This document shows positions 7,806 to 16,417 of a stretch of DNA of 64,000 nucleotides, one piece after another (the first letter of the stretch is position 1; each line of letters opens with the position of its first letter). This DNA is from DASRAJ01 sp035638255 (GTDB lineage: Bacteria > Bacteroidota > Bacteroidia > Chitinophagales > UBA10324): contig DASRAJ010000108.1 in the NCBI GenBank assembly GCA_035638255.1, positions 1 to 64,000 on the forward strand. The letters are read 5' to 3'. The position numbers and the translations under genes are program-made. The notes under the pieces are model-generated. The model was not told the origin of the DNA. It ran no database searches and saw nothing but the letters and a program-made list of their open reading frames with translations.

Positions 7806-9749
7806 CTAATTTTCCACCCAGTCCCCGTTTTCTTTTATCAGGTTGATCAGCTCATCTACTGCAACATCAGTATTCACTGCGCGCTTCACGATTTCTTTCC
7901 CCCTGTACAAAGTAATTTTTCCAACGCCGCTTCCTACGTAGCCGTAATCAGCATCAGCCATTTCACCGGGACCATTCACGATGCAACCCATGATGGCAAT
8001 CTTTACGCCTTTGAGATGGTTGGTGCGCGCGCGAATATTCGCTGTTGTTTCCTGAAGATCAAAAAGCGTTCTGCCGCATGAAGGGCAACTGATGTATTCT
8101 GTTTTTGAAATGCGCTGCCGTGTTCCCTGGAGAATTCCGAAACACAAGCGATTCACCATCTGAGGAAGATACTGTTCTGCCTGAAGCCAAACTCCGTCAC
8201 CAAAGCCATCGAGCAGCAAAGCGCCGAGATCAATAGAGGCATAAAGGGTAAGCTCTTCAGCTGAAATATCCTGAAAATGTCGCCTGATGATTACCGGTCG
8301 CTCAATTCTTTCATCGAGCAATTCAAAAAATACCCGGCGCTGCTCCATCATGCCGTTGAAGTTTTCAGTGCTGAGTACAATCACCGAGTTGGTATCTTGT
8401 TGCAAAGCTTCAATCAGCTCTTCCGTGATGTCATCTATGGAGAATTGAATAAAGTTGAGGACAGAAGATTTTTGTTCGGCACTCAAAAATTCTTCCGCGG
8501 AGTAAAGAGGATAATGCCGCAGTTTTTCAGAATTATTTTTCAAGGAAGAAAAATTCTGAATGACCCCAAGTGTTCCCGGAATTTCAAAATCAATTACATC
8601 ATTGCCGGTGAAGAGATAATCGGCTGCTGCATCGGCAATGTTCCATTTGTCAGAAGCAACATCGTAAGAGTATCCTGCCGGGAGAAGTGATTCGGCAGAA
8701 ATATTTTTCTCCTGAGAATAGTCCATCACGACAACCGGCACGTGATGAGTTCCCATATTCAGAACAGGAGAAGATTTTCTTCTCGAGTATTCAAAAGGAT
8801 TAACCAGTGATGATTTTACGGTCCGTAAGGACTCCTTCGGAGAGGGAATCTTCGGCACCTTTCTTTTCTCATCATATCGCTTTGCTAATGTTTGCGCCAC
8901 CGGAATTTCGAACTCCGGCTCTTCGGTGAGTGAAACACGAATGGTGTCGCCGATGCCATCTTCGAGCAAGGCTCCAATGCCTATGGCTGATTTAATTCTC
9001 CCGTCTTCACCATCACCTGCTTCAGTGACTCCCAGATGAATCGGATAATTTCTTTCGCTCTCCAACATCTTGTTCACGAGGAGCCGGTATGCCTCCACCA
9101 TCACCTGCGGGTTGCTTGCTTTCATCGAGAGCACGATATCATAATAGCTTTCATCTTCTGCTATGCGAAGAAATTCAAACGCGCTTTCCACCATACCAAG
9201 GGGCGTGTCACCATAGCGGCTCATGATGCGATCACTCAATGATCCGTGATTGGTTCCGATGCGCATCGCCGTTCCATACTCTTTGCAAATGCGAATGAGC
9301 GGAATAAATTTCTCGCGAATGCGATCAAGCTCCTCGTTGTAATCAGCATCGCTGTATTCGATGATCTGAAATTTTTTCTTGTCAGCATAGTTGCCGGGAT
9401 TGATGCGTACCTTCTCTACAATTCTTGCCGCCAATTCGGCGGCGTTGGGCGTGAAGTGAATGTCGGCTACTAAAGGAGTTTTGTAACCGCGTTTTCGCAA
9501 TTCACTTTTAATTATTTCAAGATTTTTCGCCTCATTCATGCTTGGGGCGGTGATGCGAATGAGTTCACTACCCGCTTCAATGCAGCGTACGCTTTGTTCC
9601 ACGGTTGCCATCGTGTCCATCGTATCGGTTGTGGTCATTGTTTGAACACGAATGGGATTGCTGCCTCCAATGCCTACATCACCAACTTTTACTTCGCGTG
9701 TTTTGAAACGGGAATATTCTGTGAGGGAATTGCAGTAGGTGAAATTCAT
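7806..9749 (-). CDS. ispG: 4-hydroxy-3-methylbut-2-enyl-diphosphate synthase, long (insertion-bearing) form
   Basis: IspG/GcpE catalyses the penultimate step of the MEP isoprenoid pathway, the reductive ring opening of MEcPP. The N-terminal TIM barrel covers about residues 10-290 (VQTMTTTDT, VADIHFTPN, RINPGN, GTNHGSL). The [4Fe-4S] domain is at 550-647, with C555, C558 and C589 and catalytic E596 in GCIVNGPGE. Between them, residues 300-545 form the extra domain of the plant/Bacteroidota long type, which accounts for 647 residues against about 370 in Escherichia coli. The ATG lies only four bases downstream of a -7 box. Confidence 0.97.
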   Translation of the reverse strand: MNFTYCNSLTEYSRFKTREVKVGDVGIGGSNPIRVQTMTTTDTMDTMATVEQSVRCIEAGSELIRITAPSMNEAKNLEIIKSELRKRGYKTPLVADIHFTPNAAELAARIVEKVRINPGNYADKKKFQIIEYSDADYNEELDRIREKFIPLIRICKEYGTAMRIGTNHGSLSDRIMSRYGDTPLGMVESAFEFLRIAEDESYYDIVLSMKASNPQVMVEAYRLLVNKMLESERNYPIHLGVTEAGDGEDGRIKSAIGIGALLEDGIGDTIRVSLTEEPEFEIPVAQTLAKRYDEKRKVPKIPSPKESLRTVKSSLVNPFEYSRRKSSPVLNMGTHHVPVVVMDYSQEKNISAESLLPAGYSYDVASDKWNIADAAADYLFTGNDVIDFEIPGTLGVIQNFSSLKNNSEKLRHYPLYSAEEFLSAEQKSSVLNFIQFSIDDITEELIEALQQDTNSVIVLSTENFNGMMEQRRVFFELLDERIERPVIIRRHFQDISAEELTLYASIDLGALLLDGFGDGVWLQAEQYLPQMVNRLCFGILQGTRQRISKTEYISCPSCGRTLFDLQETTANIRARTNHLKGVKIAIMGCIVNGPGEMADADYGYVGSGVGKITLYRGKEIVKRAVNTDVAVDELINLIKENGDWVEN

Positions 9750-9753
9750 GGAG

Positions 9754-9761
9754 CAAAATTA
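9754..9761 (-). promoter_or_regulatory. Candidate -7 box TAATTTTG abutting ispG
   Basis: On the minus strand TAATTTTG matches TAnnTTTG and is separated from the ispG ATG by four bases. If used, transcription would begin at or within a few bases of the start codon (a leaderless or near-leaderless mRNA). Confidence 0.4.
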
Positions 9762-9927
9762 CGCGCTGTATTTTACAGAGAGTTTTTCTTTTTGCATCGA
9801 TGCCTTTGGCATGAAATAAATATTTGCCAGACAATGGAACAACGTTGCGAAGCATTGCTAAATTTGATGTTAACATTGATTAACAAATATGTATGCGCAG
9901 ATTGAATTTTATTGAAAATTGCCTGCG

Positions 9928-10794
9928 ATGAAAAAAGTTTTCTTTTGTTTTTTTCTTGCCCTCTCTGCATTAGGAACCTCTGCACAAACATACATAGTAC
10001 CAAATGCGCAGATTCAGCCGCAATGGGCAATGCCTCTTTGGTTTGAGAGCGCCGATGGCCAAAAAGATACGCTCTACTTCTGCTACGATGAAGAGGCTGC
10101 TTTTGCTTCAGATACATTATTTGGAGAAAAAATTATGAAGGTTGATCCTGATAAATTCAATATGTTTTTTGAGTCACCATTAGATAATGATTCAATGCGC
10201 CTTAAAGTCACAGTCATGCAGGATGACATTCTACCATATGGATTAGCTATTTTATCAGCGCATGCCTTATTGCCTCTGGTAATCCGATGGGACCGTAATT
10301 TGTTCTACAGTGATTCTCTTCCATTTCCCTCTCTTAATCCGGCACCCAAAGCTCAAGGAGAAATGTATTATGACTCTCCTCTTGAAACTGAGAATTGTCA
10401 GCCAAGTTTTTCAATTCTTATGACCGATACTGTATCTGTTCTTTACTTTCAATGTTATAAGACTGACAGCATTGTTTTCACAGGATCTGGAGTCTCCTAT
10501 CTCGTTTTTTCGGTACATACATGGATTGGCTATATTTCCGGAATTGGCAATGTGAAAACAAATGATGCTATTCAACTCTTTCCAAATCCAGCTACTAAAG
10601 ATTTAACTATTTATAACAACGAGAGTAAACAGACCTACGGGCAAATTGGAGATTTGAGCAACCGAATAATCGCAAGAGGTCGGTTGAAATACGGAGCTAC
10701 TACAATTGATGTTTCAAGTTTCTCTTCCGGTTGCTATTTTTTTGATGCAAAGACTCATCGAACAAATCAAAATACAATTTTCATCAAGCAGTAA
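9928..10794 (+). CDS. Secreted protein with T9SS type A sorting domain, function unknown
   Basis: A 288-residue protein. ATG 9928 is preferred to a TTG at 9919 because it puts MKK directly before the signal peptide (residues 1-20, ending TSAQ). The central 190 residues match no family I recognise; they contain a run of beta-prone segments and two separated cysteines (ENCQPSF, YFQCYKT). From about residue 214, IQLFPNPATKDLTIYN to NTIFIKQ is a T9SS C-terminal domain. A TAAATTTG box at 9859-9866 may be its promoter. It is followed 125 bp later by the kelch-repeat T9SS gene. Confidence 0.75.
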   Translation: MKKVFFCFFLALSALGTSAQTYIVPNAQIQPQWAMPLWFESADGQKDTLYFCYDEEAAFASDTLFGEKIMKVDPDKFNMFFESPLDNDSMRLKVTVMQDDILPYGLAILSAHALLPLVIRWDRNLFYSDSLPFPSLNPAPKAQGEMYYDSPLETENCQPSFSILMTDTVSVLYFQCYKTDSIVFTGSGVSYLVFSVHTWIGYISGIGNVKTNDAIQLFPNPATKDLTIYNNESKQTYGQIGDLSNRIIARGRLKYGATTIDVSSFSSGCYFFDAKTHRTNQNTIFIKQ

Positions 10795-10919
10795 ACTCAT
10801 TCCTATGCAACAAATCTTAATAGCCGCTTTTTTCAGTTTTACTTGCTCTCTCAACAGTGATGAAATGAAAGCACAAAGCTTTGTAAAATAATTAATCCAA
10901 TAACTCAAATTCCAACAGC

Positions 10920-13892
10920 ATGACACACTCAGACAAGATTTCCAACAAAATCGGAACAACCGAAAGATTCTCCCCGGCAGGAAAAACAATCTTCTTCTTT
11001 TTGACTATTTTAATTATAGCCGGTTTAACTCAAAGTCGCGCACAAGGTACATGGGTGCAAAAAAATGATGTTGGCTTGAGCGTTTCTAATGGACCAACGG
11101 AGCGCAATGGGGCTACAGGCTTTAGTATTGGCAGCAAAGGGTATATTGGTACAGGTTATAAATTTTCCTTTCAAAAGGATTTCTGGGAATATGATCCTAC
11201 TGCTAACACCTGGACTCAAAAAGCCGACTTTGGCGGTACAGGGAGAGCGAGTGCAGCTGGCTTTTCCATTGGCAGCAAAGGATACGTTGGTACCGGCAAT
11301 AATGGAACTGCCTTAAAAGATTTCTGGGAATACGATCCTGCTACTAATACATGGACTCAAAAAGCTGATTTCGGAGGCGTATCAAGATATGGAGCTACCG
11401 GTTTTTCCATAAGCTCTAACAGTAAAGGATATATCGGCACAGGTTCCTATTATTCGGCGGGCGATCAATATCTGAAGGATTGGTGGGAATATAATCCTTC
11501 TACAAATACCTGGACTCAGAAATCAGATTTTGGAGGAATAGCAAGATCATTGGCAGCAGGTTTTTCTATAGGTAGCAAAGGGTATGTAGGAACGGGATAT
11601 AACATTTCCAATGGAGCATGGTACAAAGATTTTTGGGAGTATGATCCTTCCACAAATAACTGGACACAGAAAGCTGACTGTGGAACGACTGGAAGATCGG
11701 GAGCAGTCGGCTTTTCAATCAGCTCTAAAGGTTATATAGGAACTGGTTATAACAACGGCGCCTGGTACAAAGATTTTAGAGAATATGATCCGGTTGCGAA
11801 TAGCTGGACACAGAAAGCGGATTTAATAGGATCTCCAAGATATTTAGCAGCAGGTTTTGCAATTGGAACTAAGGGGTACATTGGCACCGGATACGTCAAT
11901 TTAATCGGTGATCAGGATCTCAGGGATTTCTGGGAACTCAACCCCACCTCAAATACCTGGACTCAGAAAGCTGATTTCGGTGGTGCACAAAGAGAAAGGG
12001 GTATAGGTTTATCTATAGGAAGCAAAGGATATATAGGCACAGGCCTCAATGACGTATTTCTGACAGATTTTTGGGAATATGATCCTGGTAATGGCACCTG
12101 GGCTCAGAAAGCCGATTTCGGTGGCTCCGGAAGATGGCAGCCTGCTGGTTTTTCCATTGGCAGCAAAGGATATATAGGTACGGGCTTTCCTTCATCAAAA
12201 GATTTTTGGGAGTATGATCCTGTATCCAACACGTGGAGTCAAAAAGCAGATTTCGGAGGTTCAATACGAAGCGGAACCGTTGGCTTTTCCATTGGTAATA
12301 AAGGATATATTGGTACTGGTGGTAATGGGGGATCTCAATATAGGGATTTGTGGGAATATGATCCCACTACTAATATATGGACATCGAAAGCTTATTTTTT
12401 AGGCACCAAAAGAGTAAATGCTTCAGGGTTCTCTATAGGTACTAAAGCTTATATTGGTTTAGGAAGTAATAGCAGTCTTAATATTCGTTTTAAGGATTTC
12501 TGGGAATACGATCCTTCTTCAAATGTTTGGACACAGAAAGCCGATTTCGGAGGCACTGCCAGAGAATTTGCTGTTGGCTTTTCAATCCAGGATAAAGGAT
12601 ATTTTGGCACCGGTTATAACAATGGTACTTTGTATAAAGATTTTTGGGAGTATGATCCTGCTACTAATAGCTGGATCCAAAAAGCGGATTTTGGTGGCAC
12701 ATCACGTTATGCTGCTGTGGGTTTTTCAATAGACAATCATGGCTATATAGGTACCGGTGATGATAACAGTGGCTACAGACAGGATTTCTGGGAATATACC
12801 CCTGATGCAAACGTTGTCTGCGAACCATGCCCGTTACCATTATCCGTTTATATATCTGATATTTCTGCCACAAAAGCAACAGTACATTGGACGGGGAATA
12901 GTTGCGCTTATAGTTATCGCGTTCGTAAGCGACCGGTAGGGAGCTTTAATTGGATTAAATCCAGTGTAAATGCTCCTGACACTTTGAAAAAAATAGTGAA
13001 TAACATCCCCGACACTACCTATGAAGTGCAGGTGCAAACCTATTGTGATTCCTTAAAAACGGATTCTTCCGGTTACACGGCATCCGTTTATTTCAATTCG
13101 TCTGGTTGTATTTATTCAAACATTTTTGGAATATCTGCATCAGTAAATCCAATTTGTAAGGGCAATAGTACCCTACTAACGGTTACGGGTGATCTCAATA
13201 ATGCCACAGGATGGTCGTGGTACACTAATAGTTGTGGCGGTACTACTGCAGGGACCGGAATTTCTATCACAGTATCTCCATCATCTGCTACTACCTATTA
13301 TGTCCGGGGTGAAGGGGGTTGTATCGTTGCAGGTGCTTGTAATTCTATCACCGTGAATGTAAATTCAAAACCTAAGGCAACGATCACTGCGCTTGGCAAT
13401 CTTGACATCTGCACCACGGGTTCAGTAGATTTGCAGGCAAACAGCGGAACCAATTTTTCTTATCAATGGAAGCTAAACGGGTCCAATATTTCTTCTGCAA
13501 CCAATCAAATATATCATGCAACTCAAACAGGAGATTACAAGGTGACCGTTACTAATAACCAGGGATGCAGCAAGATCTCTCAACTCACTACTGTATATAC
13601 CTCCTGCAAGTCCGGGGTGCCATCCTCAAATGATCCAACTTCTTCACTCAGGTTTTATCCGAATCCATTTGAATCTTTTGCTGTCATTTCATTTTTATTG
13701 CCGGAAGATTCGCGGGTTCAGATTGATTTATATGATTTGACCGGCAGAAAACTGCAAACGGTGCTTGATAAAAATATGGATGCGGGAAACCAGGATGTCA
13801 ATCTCAGTTGTGATCAACTTGATGCCGGGATTTATTTTCTTCAACTGACAATGAATAATGAAGTGGTAACAAAGAAAATTGTGATTGAATAG
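10920..13892 (+). CDS. Kelch-repeat secreted protein with Fn3/Ig-like domains and T9SS type A sorting domain
   Basis: A 990-residue protein. After an N-terminal signal sequence (helix about residues 23-40) come 12 near-identical kelch units of about 50 residues (GFSIGSKGYIGTG ... DFWEYDPxTNTWTQKADFGG) spanning about 11050-12800; this number suits two six-bladed propellers. A fibronectin-III-like domain follows (about 640-720, LPLSVYISDISATKATVHW). Two Ig-like segments come next (SVNPICKGNSTLLTV; ATITALGNLDICTTG), and then a T9SS C-terminal domain (LRFYPNPFESFAVISF to TKKIVIE). The DNA repeats are diverged at silent sites. A surface adhesin or binding protein is plausible; the ligand is unknown. 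Confidence 0.9.
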   Translation: MTHSDKISNKIGTTERFSPAGKTIFFFLTILIIAGLTQSRAQGTWVQKNDVGLSVSNGPTERNGATGFSIGSKGYIGTGYKFSFQKDFWEYDPTANTWTQKADFGGTGRASAAGFSIGSKGYVGTGNNGTALKDFWEYDPATNTWTQKADFGGVSRYGATGFSISSNSKGYIGTGSYYSAGDQYLKDWWEYNPSTNTWTQKSDFGGIARSLAAGFSIGSKGYVGTGYNISNGAWYKDFWEYDPSTNNWTQKADCGTTGRSGAVGFSISSKGYIGTGYNNGAWYKDFREYDPVANSWTQKADLIGSPRYLAAGFAIGTKGYIGTGYVNLIGDQDLRDFWELNPTSNTWTQKADFGGAQRERGIGLSIGSKGYIGTGLNDVFLTDFWEYDPGNGTWAQKADFGGSGRWQPAGFSIGSKGYIGTGFPSSKDFWEYDPVSNTWSQKADFGGSIRSGTVGFSIGNKGYIGTGGNGGSQYRDLWEYDPTTNIWTSKAYFLGTKRVNASGFSIGTKAYIGLGSNSSLNIRFKDFWEYDPSSNVWTQKADFGGTAREFAVGFSIQDKGYFGTGYNNGTLYKDFWEYDPATNSWIQKADFGGTSRYAAVGFSIDNHGYIGTGDDNSGYRQDFWEYTPDANVVCEPCPLPLSVYISDISATKATVHWTGNSCAYSYRVRKRPVGSFNWIKSSVNAPDTLKKIVNNIPDTTYEVQVQTYCDSLKTDSSGYTASVYFNSSGCIYSNIFGISASVNPICKGNSTLLTVTGDLNNATGWSWYTNSCGGTTAGTGISITVSPSSATTYYVRGEGGCIVAGACNSITVNVNSKPKATITALGNLDICTTGSVDLQANSGTNFSYQWKLNGSNISSATNQIYHATQTGDYKVTVTNNQGCSKISQLTTVYTSCKSGVPSSNDPTSSLRFYPNPFESFAVISFLLPEDSRVQIDLYDLTGRKLQTVLDKNMDAGNQDVNLSCDQLDAGIYFLQLTMNNEVVTKKIVIE

Positions 13893-13959
13893 TTTTTGAG
13901 ACCATAAATGCAACAACTAAAAGGCACAAGCCGAACGCTCGAATTTTGCCTGTGGTAAA

Positions 13960-14008
13960 ACTTGCCAATGTAGAAGGCAAGTCTGTGAAGGAGGAATATA
14001 AATTCCTC
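13960..14008. terminator. Two hairpins between convergent T9SS genes
   Basis: ACTTGCC (13960-13966) pairs with GGCAAGT (13976-13982), and GAGGAAT (13991-13997) pairs with ATTCCTC (14002-14008). The second overlaps the stop codon of the minus-strand gene ending at 14007. Neither has a long T run, so they are candidate bidirectional terminators only. Confidence 0.45.
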
Positions 14009-15668
14009 ACTCTGCTATAACAGTCATGTTCCATAAGTGATTTCCGCCTTCGGAATCATCCTTCAGGGAAACAATCAGCACCCCTTTGTATGGAGGCAGG
14101 GAAATGATTGCATCTGACTGAGGCGTTGCGGAGAAATTCTTTTCTTCATAAAGCAATCTTCCCGTTACATAATGCACCTGCAGTGTGGCATGGCTCACAT
14201 CAACAGGAACATGAATAGCAAAACTGCTTTGAAACGGATTGGGATAGAGGGTAAGCGTTGCATTATATTTTATTGCTTCAACACCGGTCGCATAGTTTTC
14301 ACAGATGTAGTTTAGGGGATTCAACTCGATGGGGGCACCTGGTGTAAGTGACTCACCGGCAAGGCCGGGATATTGAGAAGGAATAAAAGTAACACGGAAG
14401 CAGGTGTTCGCCACCGGAATGTTTCCCTGCGTGAGGATACCGGCATAATCAACGGGGTTTATATATTCCCAAAGGTTATTTCCTAAACTGTCAATCTCTA
14501 TGAATGTTCCCGACGCACCATCACAGATGAGGGTATTTCCATTATATAAACGCTGAGCCCCTCCTTCTATAAATGAATATAATGAGGTGGCAGGATCCGC
14601 TGTATATATCCAATCCTGCGCCGTTGGCAAGTAAGCCGAATCTGTGCCGAGCGGATAACTATAGTTCACAACAGCAGGAGGAATGAGGGTTTCTACGGTA
14701 GAATAGTCATCACCGGGGCGACCGACGCCATTATTGAATACAAGAATTTTTCCGGCTCCCGGAAGTCCCTGCGGAATCCAGGTTGTATTGTGTTGCCCGT
14801 AAAATTTCTGATCATTCGCTGTTCCCTGGTCATAATTCTGAGTGTTTCCCCAACGGTACAACAGGTCTCCGCCATGACCGGAGTTACCGCCAGATGCCGA
14901 AGCTGCCTCAGCCATGGTAGTGCTGTGGTCAATGATGTAAACTTCATTCAGATTATGGCAGCTCATCATTATTTCGTCGAGATCAGAATTATAATCCAGC
15001 CCGTTGATGTGAAGCCAGTCCGTGTTCGTATTATCGAGCGATCCGAGGTTGATGTTGATCCGCTCCGGATGATCGGCTATCACTCCATAATTCAGTTTTG
15101 TGCTGTCAACATCCTGGATTAAATGATCCCAGGCACGCCATTGCCAAACAATGGTTGCTGAATCCATGCCTTCCGGCTTAATCTCTACGATCTTTTCAGA
15201 CCACATAAGGTTTCCGACGGAAACACGGCCATTATTTTGTGCATCTATCTTGGTGTGAGTTTCCCAAACGATTGCCACGATGTTTCCATTCGGCAGTTGA
15301 ATGGCATCGTGATGCTGGCATTGACTGTTGTCAGAAATTAGATACGACCATATTACATTACTATTCCAGTCCAGCTTTTCAAGAAGGCCGCCTTGTCCGC
15401 CGCCAAGGAAGTTTAAATTATTGACATTTCCGCAGCGAAGGAGTGCACCATCATTCAGAAGATAAGCAGCCAATCCCGGGTGGTAGGAGCTTGTCCACTG
15501 ATGAATGCGCTTACCGCATTTGTCAATTAGGTAAGTAGTATCACTAAGGCCGGGAGCAAATAAAATGTATCCATCAGCAGCCCCGGGATAGTTATAGATC
15601 AATCCCACAGTTTGTGAGCGGGCAGCAATAGAAAAGGTACAGAGGAGAAGGAGGAATATTTTGTTCAT
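14007..15668 (-). CDS. Arylsulfotransferase-like (ASST family) secreted protein with T9SS type A sorting domain
   Basis: A 553-residue protein with a signal peptide (residues 1-18, ending AARSQ). Residues 25-440 resemble arylsulfotransferase/ASST propellers: GYILFAPGLSDTTYLID, HQWTSSYHPG, LEKLDWNSNVIWSY, QCQHHDAIQLPNGN, WQWRAWDHL and DWLHINGLDYN. The HHDA segment corresponds to a conserved family motif. ASST enzymes move sulfate between phenolic donors and acceptors, but many Bacteroidota homologues are untested. The C-terminus (ATLTLYPNPFQSSFAIH to HLWNMTVIAE) is a T9SS sorting domain, so this version is directed to the cell surface. A canonical promoter precedes it. Confidence 0.82.
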   Translation of the reverse strand: MNKIFLLLLCTFSIAARSQTVGLIYNYPGAADGYILFAPGLSDTTYLIDKCGKRIHQWTSSYHPGLAAYLLNDGALLRCGNVNNLNFLGGGQGGLLEKLDWNSNVIWSYLISDNSQCQHHDAIQLPNGNIVAIVWETHTKIDAQNNGRVSVGNLMWSEKIVEIKPEGMDSATIVWQWRAWDHLIQDVDSTKLNYGVIADHPERININLGSLDNTNTDWLHINGLDYNSDLDEIMMSCHNLNEVYIIDHSTTMAEAASASGGNSGHGGDLLYRWGNTQNYDQGTANDQKFYGQHNTTWIPQGLPGAGKILVFNNGVGRPGDDYSTVETLIPPAVVNYSYPLGTDSAYLPTAQDWIYTADPATSLYSFIEGGAQRLYNGNTLICDGASGTFIEIDSLGNNLWEYINPVDYAGILTQGNIPVANTCFRVTFIPSQYPGLAGESLTPGAPIELNPLNYICENYATGVEAIKYNATLTLYPNPFQSSFAIHVPVDVSHATLQVHYVTGRLLYEEKNFSATPQSDAIISLPPYKGVLIVSLKDDSEGGNHLWNMTVIAE

Positions 15669-15687
15669 AAAATAGAATTCTTGAAGG

Positions 15688-15720
15688 CAAACTTAAGTTG
15701 AAGTTTCAATGTTGGCAAAA
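15688..15720 (-). promoter_or_regulatory. Bacteroidota-type promoter: TTTTG - 20 nt - TAAGTTTG
   Basis: On the minus strand a -33 box TTTTG (15716-15720) and a -7 box TAAGTTTG (15688-15695) are separated by exactly 20 nt, the spacing known for Bacteroides-type sigma factors. The -7 box lies 19 nt before the ATG of the arylsulfotransferase-like gene. Confidence 0.6.
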
Positions 15721-15913
15721 GAAATTCGACGAAACGTTAAATCCATTGCTGCGTTGTTGATTCCGTTTTGGTCTTTGCATAGCTCGAGTAGAGCCAGACC
15801 AACAACTGATGGAATGGGTTTAACTATCCTGCAATATGCGCGAAGTATTGCGGGATTGATCTACTGCGCAGTTGCATTCTAAAGATCAACAACGACATCA
15901 AATTGTTGAACAT

Positions 15914-15954
15914 AAAAAATCCGGAAAGTCAGCCCGGTGAAAGGATACCGGATT
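15914..15954 (-). terminator. Rho-independent terminator of the lipoprotein gene
   Basis: On the minus strand, ATCCGG at 15948-15953 (stem 15948-15954) pairs with CCGGATT at 15918-15924 and is followed by a run of T (15914-15919). It begins at the stop codon of the small lipoprotein gene. The remaining bases to 15668 hold the promoter of the next gene and nothing else recognisable. Confidence 0.6.
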
Positions 15955-16334
15955 CATTCAATTTTAAAATTAAAATCAGCCCTTAGGGTGTCTTTTATGA
16001 TATAAAATTCAGTCTCAGTAATTTTTAAAATATCTTCTTCATATTCAGTGGTAGAAACATCTATTAAATAATAATAAGACCATGAAGGAGCAGTTCTTTT
16101 TTGCTGAATGAGAATTTTGGTCTTATTCGCAAGAACATATACAATATCTCCAGTAATTAAATGCTGCCAACTATCTTTTCCATGCTTTATACATAGTGAC
16201 TTTCCCGATGCACTTTCATCTTCAACAAGATAAAATCGACCTGTGATATTTTTTTTATAATAAAATGTCCTTTCACATCCTGTTAAAAATGACACAACTA
16301 TTAGTAAACCAAATAACGTCAATATTTTAATCAT
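15954..16334 (-). CDS. Small putative lipoprotein, function unknown
   Basis: A 126-residue protein with a lipoprotein signal: hydrophobic residues 4-17 then the lipobox LTGC with the acceptor Cys at 19. The mature part is rich in Lys, Tyr and Thr and probably mostly beta. It contains GRFYLVEDESASGKSLCI and SWSYYYLIDVSTTEYEEDI, features shared by many small Bacteroidota lipoproteins without a named family. The protein at 31806 is of similar size and style but not clearly homologous. A terminator follows directly, so it is probably a single-gene unit. Confidence 0.6.
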   Translation of the reverse strand: MIKILTLFGLLIVVSFLTGCERTFYYKKNITGRFYLVEDESASGKSLCIKHGKDSWQHLITGDIVYVLANKTKILIQQKRTAPSWSYYYLIDVSTTEYEEDILKITETEFYIIKDTLRADFNFKIE

Positions 16335-16417
16335 CAGTTGCGGGCTGGGCAGTTTTGTAGTTTCAACTTTAATGATTCTTACTAATGACCTGCCCTACAG
16401 ACATAGAACCTTCCTCT

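Noticed and set aside
10706..10891. Small plus-strand frame after the T9SS gene ending at 10794
   Set aside because: Overlaps the end of that gene in another frame; the part beyond looks like a weak signal-like run, with no support as a gene.
11050..12800. Regular repeat spacing that might suggest a CRISPR array
   Set aside because: The period is about 150 bp and the frame is coding throughout; the units are kelch repeats.
15669..15953. Possible tRNA or small RNA gene in the gap
   Set aside because: No cloverleaf or CCA-type end is visible; the gap is explained by a promoter and a terminator.
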